A stretch of DNA of 64,000 nt from CAZYFH01 sp964646815. Lineage in GTDB: Bacteria; Acidobacteriota; Vicinamibacteria; Vicinamibacterales; UBA8438. Both the position numbers and the translations under genes were made by a program. Each line of letters begins with the position of its first letter. The stretch's first letter is position 1. Below are positions 25,843-34,761 of this stretch, one piece after another. The notes under the pieces are model-generated. The model was not told the origin of the DNA. It worked only from the letters and a program-made list of their open reading frames with translations, and ran no database searches. The stretch is taken from contig CAZYFH010000018.1 in NCBI GenBank assembly GCA_964646815.1, forward strand, positions 5,673 to 69,672, given 5' to 3'.

Positions 25843-26850
25843 CTAGTCCGCCCGGTTCAGTACGGCCGGGGCTTGACCCGCACTCTCGTAGATCGCGTCC
25901 ATGAGTCGCTGATCCACCATCGCCGCCTCAAGGCTCATCTCCGGCGCGCGGTCGTGTCTAATAGCGCCGATGAAATCTCGATACATTGCCTGATACCCGC
26001 GCATGTCGCGAAAGCCCGGCAGGAGCAGGCGTGGCACGCCGCGACTCCGCACGAGGACGAACGCACCATGCGACTCAAACGTGATGATGCCGTCTCGACC
26101 AAAGAGCTTCGACACACGAAGTCCGCGGAGCAGCGACGGCACCTCGCGCGAATAGTAGAGTGCCCCAACCGCCTCGGTGTCGTACCTGAACGCCACCAGC
26201 ATGCTCTTCGCGCGTATATCCGGCTCGCTCCTTGGTAGCGCCGGTCGGTAGCCGTGTACCGACGTCATCATGGGGCCGAGGCTATTGGCCAAGTGCAGCC
26301 AGTGGATCCCTTCCTCAAAAAAAGCGTCGCCGCCCGCCATCGTCTCATCGTTGCGCCAGTCGTCCGCCCGCTTGAGCTTCTTGACCAGCGTCGTGAAGTG
26401 CGCGAACACCAGATCACCGATCACGCCCTCACGGAGGAGGCGCCGGAGGCAGACGGCAAGCGGCTTGTAGTGGTCGTTCTCACCAACAAGGATGACCCTC
26501 TGCGCTTGATCGCGGGCATCCTGCACGCGCTCGAAGTCGGCCGTCGTGGGGTAGGCCGGCTTCTCGACCAGCACGTGCTTGCCGGCGGCGAGGGCCCGGA
26601 GCGTTAACTCAAGATGGAATCTCGGCGGGACGGCGACCACGACCGCGTCGACGGCCGGGTCCTCAAGCGCGGCAGCGTAATCACCGTAGCAGCGGGCGCC
26701 CCCGTACCGCTGTCGGAATCGTTCGGCCTTCGCCGGATCGCGGCTGGCATAGCTGCAGACAACGTCTCGGCGGAGGTGTCGCAGATGACGGCTGTGCACG
26801 CCGGTGATGAAGCCGCACCCGAGAAACGCGACGTCCAGCGGCGCAGCCAC
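25843..26850 (-). CDS. Gfo/Idh/MocA-family NAD(P) oxidoreductase
   Basis: The 335-residue enzyme starts at GTG 26850 with weak ribosome-site support; an ATG eight bases upstream is out of frame. The Rossmann motif is VAFLGCGFITGVHSRHL and the family signature HVLVEKPAYPT carries the catalytic-region Glu-Lys-Pro. The C-terminal half contains the substrate-binding EEGIHWLHLANSLG segment. It is cytoplasmic. Family members act on sugars, inositol or modified glycosides. It sits between the NHL propeller and GMC genes in one operon, which supports carbohydrate or cyclitol oxidation, an inference. Confidence 0.88.
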   Translation of the reverse strand: MAAPLDVAFLGCGFITGVHSRHLRHLRRDVVCSYASRDPAKAERFRQRYGGARCYGDYAAALEDPAVDAVVVAVPPRFHLELTLRALAAGKHVLVEKPAYPTTADFERVQDARDQAQRVILVGENDHYKPLAVCLRRLLREGVIGDLVFAHFTTLVKKLKRADDWRNDETMAGGDAFFEEGIHWLHLANSLGPMMTSVHGYRPALPRSEPDIRAKSMLVAFRYDTEAVGALYYSREVPSLLRGLRVSKLFGRDGIITFESHGAFVLVRSRGVPRLLLPGFRDMRGYQAMYRDFIGAIRHDRAPEMSLEAAMVDQRLMDAIYESAGQAPAVLNRAD

Positions 26851-26897
26851 CGGACCATTATGGGGTATGTGTGCGCGCGACCCGGTTCAGTGTCCCG

Positions 26898-27950
26898 CTA
26901 GGGCCTCACCCGAACGTACTTTTGCAGCCGTCTCGGACGGGGCTCTCCCCCATAGATGTTGCCGTCGCGGTCAACCGCCACAAACTCTGCGCCGTTCCCT
27001 GCCGGGTCGCGAGGGTCGCCCCAGGGGTAGAGGATGAACTCGGTCACCCACCCAGTGGCGACCTCGCCGATGCGGATGCCCATCTCCCATCCGGGGTTTT
27101 GCAGGTCGTCCGACTCTGAGTCGGCCACGTAGATCTTGCCGTGGCTGTCAAAGAAGACACCGCTCGGCCGTCCGAACTGATTCCACTGCGCGATGAACTC
27201 GCCCTCCTGGTCGAAAATCTGCACCCGGTTGTTCGACCGATCGCCGACGTAAATCCGGCCGTCGTTATCCATGGAGATAGCGTGCAGCGTCCGGAACTCG
27301 CCAGGCGCGTAGCCGGTCTTCCCCCATTCCTTGATGTAGGTCCCGTCCTTCGAGAACTTCACGACGCGGTTGTTCGTCTCGTTGCCGTGCCCGTCGGCCA
27401 CGAAGACGTCGCCGTTATCGGACACCACGACGTCGGCCGGCGCGTTGAAATGGCCCGGCCCGCTCCCGGCTTCGCCAGGCGTACCGAGCGTCATCAGCAC
27501 CTCGCCCCGCGAGCTGAACTTGATCACCTGGTGCCCGCGGGTACCCGGCGGCGTGCGCGCCTCAGCGACGGCATCGGTGACCCAGACGTTGCCGTCTGAG
27601 TCGACGTCGATCCCATGCGGCCAGATGAAGAGCCCGCCGCCAAAACTCGTGACGACGTTGCCGTCGAGGTCGAACTGCACCACCGGGTCCAGATCCGAGT
27701 CGAGGCACTCATTGCCGAACCGCTCGGGCGCCGTGGCATCACACCGGATCACAGCCCAGATGTGGCTGGCGTCGTCGTCCGTCGTGACGCCACCCACGGC
27801 GCCCATCGTCCGGTCGCCCGGGAGCTTGGCCCAGCCCTCCACCTGGCGATACGGGTTCGGAAGGACTTGTGCGACGGCCTCGCCCCCCGCACCGAGCGCG
27901 ACGACGGCGGCAACCGCGACCGAGACTCCAACTCGACTGAACTTAGACAT
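26898..27950 (-). CDS. Secreted NHL-type propeller protein
   Basis: The 350-residue protein starts at ATG 27950 (MSKFSRVGVSV) with GAGGTG five bases upstream and a signal peptide ending VAQ. Blades include PHGIDVDSDGNVWVTDAVAE, PADVVVSDNGDVFVADGHGN, GDRSNNRVQIFDQEGEF and FVAVDRDGNIYGGE. It sits 23 bases after the Tat-exported molybdoenzyme, so both should act in the periplasm while the three downstream genes act in the cytoplasm. Such propellers may be peptidylglycolate-lyase-like or structural. No catalytic residue can be assigned. Confidence 0.82.
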   Translation of the reverse strand: MSKFSRVGVSVAVAAVVALGAGGEAVAQVLPNPYRQVEGWAKLPGDRTMGAVGGVTTDDDASHIWAVIRCDATAPERFGNECLDSDLDPVVQFDLDGNVVTSFGGGLFIWPHGIDVDSDGNVWVTDAVAEARTPPGTRGHQVIKFSSRGEVLMTLGTPGEAGSGPGHFNAPADVVVSDNGDVFVADGHGNETNNRVVKFSKDGTYIKEWGKTGYAPGEFRTLHAISMDNDGRIYVGDRSNNRVQIFDQEGEFIAQWNQFGRPSGVFFDSHGKIYVADSESDDLQNPGWEMGIRIGEVATGWVTEFILYPWGDPRDPAGNGAEFVAVDRDGNIYGGEPRPRRLQKYVRVRP

Positions 27951-27973
27951 GATCACACCTCGAAGACTCTGAA

Positions 27974-29140
27974 TTACGCGATCATCACCGTGCGCGGATG
28001 CTGCGCATTGTGCTCGAGGAACGTGTGCTTCACCTCAAGCTCCTCGGCGGTCGGCTGCACATACCCATTGGCGTCGGTCGCGCGCGAAACGACCGTGTGC
28101 TCACCAGGTGCCGCGCCGTTCCACGTGTAGTTAAAGAACTTCCAGGAATACTTCTCGCCCGTCGTTGCGGGATCGATCGTCGCGGGCATCCACGCGCCGT
28201 CGTCCACCTTGACCTCCACCGAGTGAATCGGCGTGCCGTCGTGCATGATGACGCCAAACACATTGTGCCCGCCGCCGGTGGCGGTCACGCGCGCGATATA
28301 CGACTTCAGCCGCATAGTGGTAATCGCTGTCTCCTTCCACTTCATCTCGCCGTTGACCATCTCCCCCTTCAACGTGCGATACCAGCGCGCCTGGTATTTC
28401 CCGAGATACTGATCCTGCTGGACGTGGATCTCGGAGAGGAACTTGACGTTCGGCGCTCCGTACCAGCCTGGCACTAGCAGCCGCAACGGGCGACCCTGAA
28501 ACGCCGTGAGTGGCTCACCATTCAGCGCGTAGGCCAACAGCGGCTCCTCCGAAAGCGCGCGGTCGCGGGGGAGGCTCCGGCCGTATTGCTGATCCACGTT
28601 GTAGGTGCGCCCGCGGAACTCGACCTCCTCCTCACCATGGTCGGCGCCAAAAAACACGAACTCCCGGGCATCGGCCTTAACGCCGGCGCGCTCGAGCACC
28701 GCGCGCAGCGGCACGCCAGTCCAGCGACCGTTGCTCGACAACCCGTTGAGCGGACCCCGGTTGCCCGAGCACTCGAAACCAAACACGAGCTCGCGGCTGG
28801 GCATCGCACGCAGGTCGGCAAGCGACAACGCGAGCGGCTCGTCCACGAGTCCCGAGACGTGGAGACGGTAGATCGCCGTGTCGATCTCGGGGTGGCCGTA
28901 ATGTTGTGTCGTAAAAAACTGATCAATCGGCGTGAAGAACCCGTCGATGTAGCGGACGTCGATGATGCGGCGATCCGGTGTCCGCTGCAGGACGATCTCG
29001 TCGGGCAGGTCGGTGAACTCCATCAACGACTCGCCCTGAGCGAGCGCTGGTAGCGACCATTCGGGCAGACCAAGGACCCCGAGCCCGGCCATGGCGAGGC
29101 CGCCCTTCAGGATGTCTCGACGGGTGTTGTGAGTCGTCAT
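27974..29140 (-). CDS. Sulfite-oxidase-type molybdoenzyme with dimerisation domain, Tat-exported
   Basis: The 388-residue protein has the Tat signal NTRRDILKGGLAMAGLGVLG. The Mo-ligand cysteine is in FGFECSGNRGPLNGLS, followed by WTGVPLRAVLERAGV and LLAYALNGEPL. The C-terminal 120 residues (IHSVEVKVDDGAWMPA, EHTVVSRATDANGYVQP) form the Mo-co dimerisation domain. Members oxidise sulfite or reduce other oxyanions in the periplasm. No cytochrome lies beside it; the operon instead continues with propeller, Gfo/Idh/MocA, GMC and VOC genes, so the substrate may be organic. It is the operon's first gene. Confidence 0.88.
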   Translation of the reverse strand: MTTHNTRRDILKGGLAMAGLGVLGLPEWSLPALAQGESLMEFTDLPDEIVLQRTPDRRIIDVRYIDGFFTPIDQFFTTQHYGHPEIDTAIYRLHVSGLVDEPLALSLADLRAMPSRELVFGFECSGNRGPLNGLSSNGRWTGVPLRAVLERAGVKADAREFVFFGADHGEEEVEFRGRTYNVDQQYGRSLPRDRALSEEPLLAYALNGEPLTAFQGRPLRLLVPGWYGAPNVKFLSEIHVQQDQYLGKYQARWYRTLKGEMVNGEMKWKETAITTMRLKSYIARVTATGGGHNVFGVIMHDGTPIHSVEVKVDDGAWMPATIDPATTGEKYSWKFFNYTWNGAAPGEHTVVSRATDANGYVQPTAEELEVKHTFLEHNAQHPRTVMIA

Positions 29141-29271
29141 CTGGTGCGCTCCCATGTGGGCCAACCCCGGTTGGCGTTCGGACGAATTATACCCCCGGTC
29201 CCCGGTCACTCCCCCGCCCCAGGGGACGAAGACACCGCACAACCCGTTCCGTCGCACCAGCCCGTGAGGAC

Positions 29272-31422
29272 TCAGTTCAACCCGCGGCGTATCAGGAGCG
29301 GCGTGATGTCGGGCTCGGCGCCGCGAAATTCGCGAAAGAGCGACATGGCATCCACACTCCCGCCCTTCGACAGCAGGCTCTGCCGAAAGTGGTCGCCGTT
29401 TTCGCGGGTCAGCCCGCCATGCTCCTTGAACCACTCCACCGTATCGGCGTCGAGCACCTCGCTCCAGATATACGAGTAGTACCCAGCCGAGTATCCGCTA
29501 CTCCAGATATGCGAGAAGTAGGTGCTGCGGTAACGTGGCGGAACAGCATCGAGCCCCACACCGGCATCAGCCAGGGCCGCGCGCTCGAAGGCAGCGACGC
29601 CGTCGGCGTTCGGGACTTCCTCGACCGTGATCTGGTGCCAGGCTTGGTCGAGCAATGACGCCGCCAGATACTCGGTCGTAGCAAAGCCCTGGTTGAATGT
29701 CGCGGTCGCGAGCACCTTATCGAGCAGATCACCGGGCATCGGGTCCCCGGAGTCGTGGTGGACAGCGTAGTTTCTGAGCACTGACGGCCAGGTGGCCCAC
29801 ATCTCGTTCACCTGGGATGGGTACTCGACGAAGTCGCGGGGAACGCTCGTACCCGCGAAGTACGGATAGCGCACCGCTGAGAACAGGCCGTGCAGGGAGT
29901 GGCCGAACTCGTGGAACATCGTCCGAACTTCGTCGAACGTCAGCAGCGTCGGCTCGCCGGCCGGCGGCTTGGACACGTTGAGATGGTTGGCAATAACCGG
30001 CTTCGTCCCCAGGAGCCCCGACTGGGTCACATATGCGTTCATCCAGGCGCCACCGCGTTTCGACGGACGTGCGTAGTAATCGGCCAGAAACAGCCCCAGC
30101 GGCGCCCGATCGACGTCGAAGACCTCGAAGACCCGTACGTCTGGGTGATAGACGGCCAGGTCGGTCCGCTCCTCGAATGTGAGACCGTAGAGCTCAGTCG
30201 CGGCGTGGAATACACCCTTCTCAAGCACATTTCCCATCTCGAAGTAGGGACGAAGCTGCGATTCATCGAAGTCGTATCGCGCCACGCGCACCTGCTCCGT
30301 GTAATACGCCCAGTCCCACGCCGCGATGTCGGCGTCCTCGCCGGTCTCATCGATCATGGCCTGGAGATCTGCCGCCTCCCGTGTAGCGTTCGCGACGGCA
30401 GCCGGCGCCAGGCTCGCCAGCCGTTCGTTGACGGCGTCGACGGCCTGCGCCGTCTGCTGGTCGAGAATGTAGGCCGCGTGATTCGGGTACCCGAGCATGG
30501 CGGCACGCTCCGCGCGCAGTGCGGCCATCCGCACGATGACGCCCCGATTGTCAAACTCGCCACCCTGGCTGCCGCGCGCCAGCGACGTCGTCATGATCCG
30601 CTCGCGTAACGCGCGGTCCTTCAGGGATGACAACGGTGGCTGACCGCTCGTGTTTAGGAGCGCCAGCACGTAGTTCCCCTCCATTCCGCGAGCCGTGGCG
30701 GTCGCGGCAGACGCAGCAATCCGGTTCTCCGACAGGCCGGCAAGTGCGTCGCGTGACTTGACCACGACAGCAGAGGCGTTGACCTCGTCCAGCACATTCT
30801 GGCTAAACGTTGTCTCCAACCCGGCTAGCTCGGCGTTGATCTCCTGCATACGCTCCTGCTTCGCCTTGGATAGCTCGGCGCCGGCGCGTACGAAGTCGAT
30901 GTAGTACTCCTCGATTAGACGCCGCGACTCGGCATCGACGTCTAACACGTCACGCTGGTCGTACAGCGCTTTCACCCGTGAGAACAGCTCGCCGTTCAGT
31001 AGGATCCGGTCCCGATGGGCCGCCAGCTTCGGTGCCATCTCGACGCGAATCTCGTCCATCGCGTCGTTCGTATCGGCCGAGTTCAGACTAAAGAACACCG
31101 ACTCCACGCGCGTCAGCAACTCCCCGGAGCGCTCCAACGGCACGAGGGTGTTCTCCAGGGTCGGGGCGTTGGTAACGTCGATGATGGCCTCAATCTCGGC
31201 CAGATGCTCCGTCATGCCACGCTCGAAAGCGGGTCGATAGTGCGCGTTCTCGATCTGATCAAAAGGGGGCAGCTGATATGGCAGAGTGCTTCGCGTGAAG
31301 AGTGGATTCGCCTCCGCGTCGGTCATCGGAACATCCACCATGCCGTCAGGGCTTAACCCGCCGCACCCGGCGGCCCATAGGGCCGCGACGATCACCACTA
31401 TCGTGGAAACAGTGCACCTCAT
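29272..31422 (-). CDS. M3-family zinc metallopeptidase lipoprotein (peptidyl-dipeptidase/Dcp type)
   Basis: The 716-residue protein starts MRCTVSTIVVIVAALWAAGC, with a lipobox cysteine, so it is envelope-anchored. Zinc is bound by HEFGHSLHG and by the downstream glutamate in NEMWATWP. The family order is normal: a helical N-terminus, then YNPRTGAK-like channel segments (KPVIANHLNVSKP, LLTFDEVRTMFHEFGHSLHG) and a C-terminal SYIWSEVLDADTVEWFKEHG. M3 enzymes cleave oligopeptides, here in the periplasm. It has a normal family length and is monocistronic, divergent from the quinoprotein at 31594. Confidence 0.9.
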   Translation of the reverse strand: MRCTVSTIVVIVAALWAAGCGGLSPDGMVDVPMTDAEANPLFTRSTLPYQLPPFDQIENAHYRPAFERGMTEHLAEIEAIIDVTNAPTLENTLVPLERSGELLTRVESVFFSLNSADTNDAMDEIRVEMAPKLAAHRDRILLNGELFSRVKALYDQRDVLDVDAESRRLIEEYYIDFVRAGAELSKAKQERMQEINAELAGLETTFSQNVLDEVNASAVVVKSRDALAGLSENRIAASAATATARGMEGNYVLALLNTSGQPPLSSLKDRALRERIMTTSLARGSQGGEFDNRGVIVRMAALRAERAAMLGYPNHAAYILDQQTAQAVDAVNERLASLAPAAVANATREAADLQAMIDETGEDADIAAWDWAYYTEQVRVARYDFDESQLRPYFEMGNVLEKGVFHAATELYGLTFEERTDLAVYHPDVRVFEVFDVDRAPLGLFLADYYARPSKRGGAWMNAYVTQSGLLGTKPVIANHLNVSKPPAGEPTLLTFDEVRTMFHEFGHSLHGLFSAVRYPYFAGTSVPRDFVEYPSQVNEMWATWPSVLRNYAVHHDSGDPMPGDLLDKVLATATFNQGFATTEYLAASLLDQAWHQITVEEVPNADGVAAFERAALADAGVGLDAVPPRYRSTYFSHIWSSGYSAGYYSYIWSEVLDADTVEWFKEHGGLTRENGDHFRQSLLSKGGSVDAMSLFREFRGAEPDITPLLIRRGLN

Positions 31423-31593
31423 CGGAGCAACATACCATTTTGTCGCTCAGTTCCTCGAATCAGTCTTGCACGTACACGGTCTCGTCCGCCGCCGGAGTAC
31501 GGGCCGACGGTGGCGCCTGCGCCGGGGCGGCGGCGGCGAACAAGCCGACCGGTCGGGTCGCTTCGTGAGCACAGGTCAGATACCGTAGACGTC

Positions 31594-33390
31594 ATGATCT
31601 CCCACTTCAGGTCGGCGCTCCTCGTCGGCTGTGCCCTTCTCGCACTGAGTCTTGGCATAGCCGCCCAGGAAACCCCCGTTCCTGCACTCCTTCAGGACTT
31701 TGTACCGGTCACCGATGAGATGCTGCGCGACCCGGACCCGGAGGACTGGATCAGCTTCCGTAACGGGTACGCCCTATGGGGCTACAGCTCGCTCGATCAG
31801 ATCGATGCCGGCAACGTCGACGGGCTGCAACTCGTCTGGTCGCGCGCGATGAACGAGGGGTACCAGGAGGTCGAGCCGCTCGTCTACGACGGCATCATGT
31901 TTCTCCCTAACGTCGAAGACATCGTCCAAGCGCTCGATGCGACGACGGGCGATCTGCTGTGGGAGTACCGGCGCGCCCTTCCGGACAACATCGCTGGTGT
32001 GACCGGCACCCGTTATCGCTACCGCAACGTGTCGATCTACGACGACAAGATCCTCCTCGCCACCAACGACGCGTTTCTTGTGGCGCTCGACGCCCGGACC
32101 GGCGCGGTCGTCTGGGAAACCGAACGCGCAGACTACCAGGCGCGAGTCGCGCAGACCGCTGGCCCCGTGATCATCAACGGCAAGGTGGTCAACGGCTCCC
32201 GTTGCAACCCCAACAGCCCGCGCCCAGGGGGATGCTTCATCAGTGCGCACGATGTCGGCACCGGCGAGGAAGTGTGGCGCATCAACACCGCCGCCACGCC
32301 CGACCAGCCGGGCGGCGACACCTGGGGCGGCCTGCCAGTGTCGGCTCGTCGCCATGCCTCAGCATGGATGGTTGGAAGCTACGACCCGGCGCTCCACCTG
32401 ACGTTCTGGGGCACCGGACCGCCGGCGCCGTTGCCCGAAAAGCTCCGAGGCGCTGGAAAAGCCGACCTCCTCTACACGAACTCGACGCTTGCCCTCGACC
32501 CTGACACCGGCGAACTGATGTGGTACTTCCAGCATCTCCCGCGCGACAACTGGGACCTCGACCACGTCTTCGAGCGGATGATCGTCGAGACCACGATCTC
32601 GCCGAACCCAGAAGCCGTCCCGTGGATCAGCCCGGACGTCCGTCCTGGGGAAACGCGCAAGGTCATCACGGGCATTCCTGGTAAGACCGGACTCATCTGG
32701 ACTCTTGACGCCGAAACCGGAAAGTTCCTCTGGGCGCGCCCGAGCGTGTATCAGAACATCATGACGGCACTCGACCTTCAGACCGGCCGCCCGATGATCG
32801 ATGAGTCGACAACGCCGCAGTCGGTCGAGCACGCCGTCCTCGCTTGCCCACATCTGCTCGGTGGCAAGAACCAGCCGTCGGGCGCCTACAGCCCCAATAC
32901 CAAGGCGATGTACATGCCGCTCAACAACGCCTGCATGGACATTGCGATGTCGGTCGAGGTCGCCGGACCGAGCGACGGCTACGACGTTCGCGTACAGGTC
33001 CGGCACGTGCCAGACGTGGATCCCGACACGGCGCCGGTCGGGCGGGTCGAGGCGGTGTCGGCCTCGACGGGCGAGACCCTGTGGACTTATCAGCAACGGG
33101 CACCGATCTACGGATCGCTGCTGGCGACGGGCGGGAACCTCGTGTTCTCGGGCGACGTGGTTCGCCGGTTCAGAGCCCTGGATGCTGGGACCGGCGCGAT
33201 CCGTTGGGAGACGATCCTCAACGGGCCGGTAAGCGGTCGGCCAATGACCTACAGCGTTGACGGACGGCAGTACCTTGCGATCGGTGCCGGCGGGCAAACC
33301 CAAGGCACAGGGTTCCTGCAGCTCACGCCTGAGCTAAACACGCCAAGCGGGAGCAACACGCTCTTCGTCTTCGCGCTACCGGAACACTAA
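31594..33390 (+). CDS. PQQ-dependent (quinoprotein) dehydrogenase, periplasmic (paralogue)
   Basis: The 598-residue protein starts at ATG 31594 and has a signal peptide ending GIAAQ. It shares many blocks with the 1951-3723 protein, including DFVPVTDEMLRDPDPEDWIS, WGYSSLDQIDAGNVDGLQLV, NWDLDHVFERMIVE with the likely catalytic Asp, and the ending LFVFALPE. As in that paralogue, there is no CxxCH, no adjacent Cys-Cys, and a loop bounded by two cysteines (RCNPNSPRPGGC) plus LACPHLLGGKN and NNACMD. The two form a subfamily in which the usual disulfide is replaced by a wider one, an inference. Substrate unknown. Confidence 0.9.
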   Translation: MISHFRSALLVGCALLALSLGIAAQETPVPALLQDFVPVTDEMLRDPDPEDWISFRNGYALWGYSSLDQIDAGNVDGLQLVWSRAMNEGYQEVEPLVYDGIMFLPNVEDIVQALDATTGDLLWEYRRALPDNIAGVTGTRYRYRNVSIYDDKILLATNDAFLVALDARTGAVVWETERADYQARVAQTAGPVIINGKVVNGSRCNPNSPRPGGCFISAHDVGTGEEVWRINTAATPDQPGGDTWGGLPVSARRHASAWMVGSYDPALHLTFWGTGPPAPLPEKLRGAGKADLLYTNSTLALDPDTGELMWYFQHLPRDNWDLDHVFERMIVETTISPNPEAVPWISPDVRPGETRKVITGIPGKTGLIWTLDAETGKFLWARPSVYQNIMTALDLQTGRPMIDESTTPQSVEHAVLACPHLLGGKNQPSGAYSPNTKAMYMPLNNACMDIAMSVEVAGPSDGYDVRVQVRHVPDVDPDTAPVGRVEAVSASTGETLWTYQQRAPIYGSLLATGGNLVFSGDVVRRFRALDAGTGAIRWETILNGPVSGRPMTYSVDGRQYLAIGAGGQTQGTGFLQLTPELNTPSGSNTLFVFALPEH

Positions 33391-33392
33391 CC

Positions 33393-33795
33393 TCAGATGT
33401 CCTTCGGATCGGCGAACCCGTCGGCATGCACGAACCAACGCGCGCAGCTCGACTTGAACACGTCGCCGATCAGTGCCTCGTAGCGCGCCCCACCTGCTCA
33501 TCCTTCAACCCACCTTCCCAGTGCCCGTTGGTGCCCTTGTGGAAGAAGTTCTTCGGGTCCTTCCAGATGCCCTTGTCCGCACCGGGGGGCGCGCCGTATG
33601 CCACCCCCCTTCATCTCGGTGAGCGTCACCGAATGAACCAGGTCCGGCCAGGCCGACTCATCGACCGGCACCCTCAGGCAACTCAAGATCCGACGCATCT
33701 GACCGTCGAGAGCCGAGAGGACGTCCGCGAAGTGGACGAACAGAAAATCATCTAGGCGGCGGAAGTCCCACCAGCTTTGCGCACGGAGGCTGGCA
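33393..33795 (-). pseudogene. Frameshifted C-terminal remnant of a sulfotransferase
   Basis: One reverse frame encodes AQSWWDFRRLDDFLFVHFAD, then DGQMRRILSCLRVPVDESAW, typical of the sulfotransferase helix that follows the cofactor-binding core. The reading frame then switches near 33600 and another frame continues KGIWKDPKNFFHKGTNGHWE and LKDEQVGRYEALIGDVFKSS to a stop at 33393-33395. The second part is the PAPS-loop GTNGHW-type motif near the C-terminus. The N-terminal core with the 5'-phosphosulfate loop is absent. This is a dead gene, wedged between the quinoprotein and epimerase genes. Confidence 0.6.
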
Positions 33796-33857
33796 AGTCA
33801 GCACCCGCGAATCAGAACTTTCAAGTCAACAAGTCTCGACCGGTGACGCGGGAAGGG

Positions 33858-34757
33858 TCAGAAAGACGCGCCGACCTCGGGCGTCAACGTGACAGCGCCG
33901 GACGCGGTGCCACCGGGCTCAAGGACGAGCATGCCGGTATCGGGGCGCCCGACGTCGGCCAGGTTGAAGGCGTCGATGCAGTTCGTCGCCGGCTCCACGC
34001 AGAAAAAGTCTCGGCCCGCGGGCGTGTAGACCACCAGGCACGCATAGACCGAGTCGGTGACCATGCGGAGCCGCGCGTCCCACTCCGGCCACTCGATCTC
34101 GACGCGCCCGCCGAACCCGACGAAGTTGTTGTCGAGCGGCGTGGCATCAGGACTCAGCCCGCGGCCATCCATCGACAAGTCGGCCGGTGGCGTCACCAAC
34201 TCCGCTGGCATCTTCCGTTCATCGGCTCGCCACATCCGCCCGACAGCGGCGCGGACCCGCACCCCGGATGTCCGGGTGAAGTACGGATGGATCCCGAAAC
34301 CGACCGGCATCGGCTCGGAGGCTTCGTTCATCACGCTGCACTGAACCTGCAATCGGTCGGAGAACAGGGAGAAACTTTGGCGCGCGCGATACGTCCATGG
34401 CCATGCGCCGGCCAGATGCCGGTACTCGATGGTGAGGCGGGTGTCCGTTTCGTCGACGACAGCCCACGGCTTCCGCCAGGCATGGCCATGGATCGCATGC
34501 GGCTCGGGCTGGAAGTTCTGGTCGAGCTTGATGAGCCGGCCGCGAAAGTGAAACCGCGCGTCACGGATACGATTCGAGAACGGCACCATCGGGAAGCACG
34601 ACGTCTCCCCGGCCGCGCGGCGCGCGACGGCGTCGGGTGCGGCCGGACGCAGCCACTCGATGATCGCGCCGTCGTGCTCGGACGCGTAGCGGATGATCGC
34701 TCCGCCCGTGTCTGGCGACACGGCGAGCACAGCAGCGCCGGTTCGGAGCTCGACCAC
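33858..34757 (-). CDS. Aldose 1-epimerase family protein
   Basis: The 299-residue protein starts with GTG four codon-free bases after the ankyrin stop. Epimerase motifs are PMVPFSNRIRDARF, HAIHGHAWRKPW (substrate histidine), GFGIHPYFTR (second histidine) and FFCVEPATNCIDAFN with the catalytic glutamate. Aldose 1-epimerases interconvert anomers of hexoses. The enzyme lacks a signal peptide, so the ring-open sugar would be handled in the cytoplasm, while the three genes upstream encode secreted proteins. It is the last gene in that operon. Confidence 0.88.
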   Translation of the reverse strand: MVELRTGAAVLAVSPDTGGAIIRYASEHDGAIIEWLRPAAPDAVARRAAGETSCFPMVPFSNRIRDARFHFRGRLIKLDQNFQPEPHAIHGHAWRKPWAVVDETDTRLTIEYRHLAGAWPWTYRARQSFSLFSDRLQVQCSVMNEASEPMPVGFGIHPYFTRTSGVRVRAAVGRMWRADERKMPAELVTPPADLSMDGRGLSPDATPLDNNFVGFGGRVEIEWPEWDARLRMVTDSVYACLVVYTPAGRDFFCVEPATNCIDAFNLADVGRPDTGMLVLEPGGTASGAVTLTPEVGASF

Positions 34758-34761
34758 GAGA

